DNA of 6,927 bases from Bacteroidales bacterium (lineage in GTDB: Bacteria; Bacteroidota; Bacteroidia; Bacteroidales; VadinHA17): the NCBI GenBank assembly GCA_020353115.1, contig CP070687.1, positions 266,343 through 273,269 on the forward strand, read 5' to 3'. Both the position numbers and the translations under genes were made by a program. Position 1 is the first letter of the stretch; each line of letters begins with the position of its first letter. Shown here in pieces: positions 6,868 through 6,927 of this stretch. The notes under the pieces were generated by a model. That model was not told where the DNA came from. It did not search any database and saw only the letters and a program-made list of their open reading frames with translations.

Positions 6868-6927
6868 CCTGCCAGCAACAGGCTGGTAAGCCCTGCCTGT
6901 CCCTGTCTGCCGACAGGCAGGCAGCCA
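6868..6927 (-). repeat. 60-bp interspersed palindrome-rich repeat, copy B (inverted relative to copy A)
   Basis: This is the reverse complement of bases 4141-4200 with 58 of 60 identities. It runs to the last base of the window, so its true outer boundary is not visible. It lies 187 bases downstream of the octaheme HEAT/TPR gene. In the plus-strand transcript it would form the CTGCCTGTC/GACAGGCAG hairpin; no T tract is visible before the window ends, so I do not call it a terminator. Confidence 0.85.

Noticed and set aside
4141..6927. Complete transposon carrying the octaheme gene
   Set aside because: The inverted repeats could be transposon ends, but no transposase or integrase is present and the enclosed gene is an ordinary respiratory-type protein. 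It is kept only as a finding about bracketing repeats.

Overview
The window looks like a chromosomal respiratory locus from an uncultured, sediment-type bacterium, most likely Bacteroidota. The taxonomic case is modest: one exact Bacteroidota-type -7 element (TAnnTTTG) upstream of the divergent gene, weak or absent Shine-Dalgarno sequences, moderate GC, and C/T/G-rich palindromic intergenic repeats. The proteins themselves also resemble families common in Deltaproteobacteria and Planctomycetes, so the phylum call is an inference.

Layout. A minus-strand operon fills about 107-4028. In transcription order it encodes a small Rieske [2Fe-2S] protein, a full-length cytochrome b (b6-like N-terminal half fused to a C-terminal half), and a membrane-anchored c-type cytochrome with eight CXXCH sites. 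The Rieske and cytochrome b genes are a few tens of bases apart. The cytochrome b stop and cytochrome c start share an ATGA overlap. No cytochrome c1 or cytochrome f gene is present; the octaheme protein sits where that subunit would be. A 315-bp intergenic region follows, holding a 60-bp palindrome-rich repeat and a candidate promoter. It separates the operon from a divergent plus-strand gene (4344-6680) for a second, unrelated octaheme cytochrome with HEAT-like and TPR repeats at its C-terminus. An inverted second copy of the 60-bp repeat lies at the right edge of the window, so the plus-strand gene is bracketed by inverted repeats. The left edge has three tandem copies of a 14-bp unit.

How the genes may work together. 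The minus-strand operon most plausibly encodes a quinol:cytochrome c oxidoreductase of the Rieske/cytochrome b type. Quinol would be oxidised at the Qo site, one electron passing to the high-potential-type Rieske cluster and then into the chain of c hemes, the other crossing the membrane through the two b hemes. The five Met-ligated monoheme-like modules of the c subunit could carry electrons well away from the membrane. The divergent octaheme HEAT/TPR protein is a candidate periplasmic or surface partner, but only its position supports this link. No transposase, RNA gene or CRISPR array was found.
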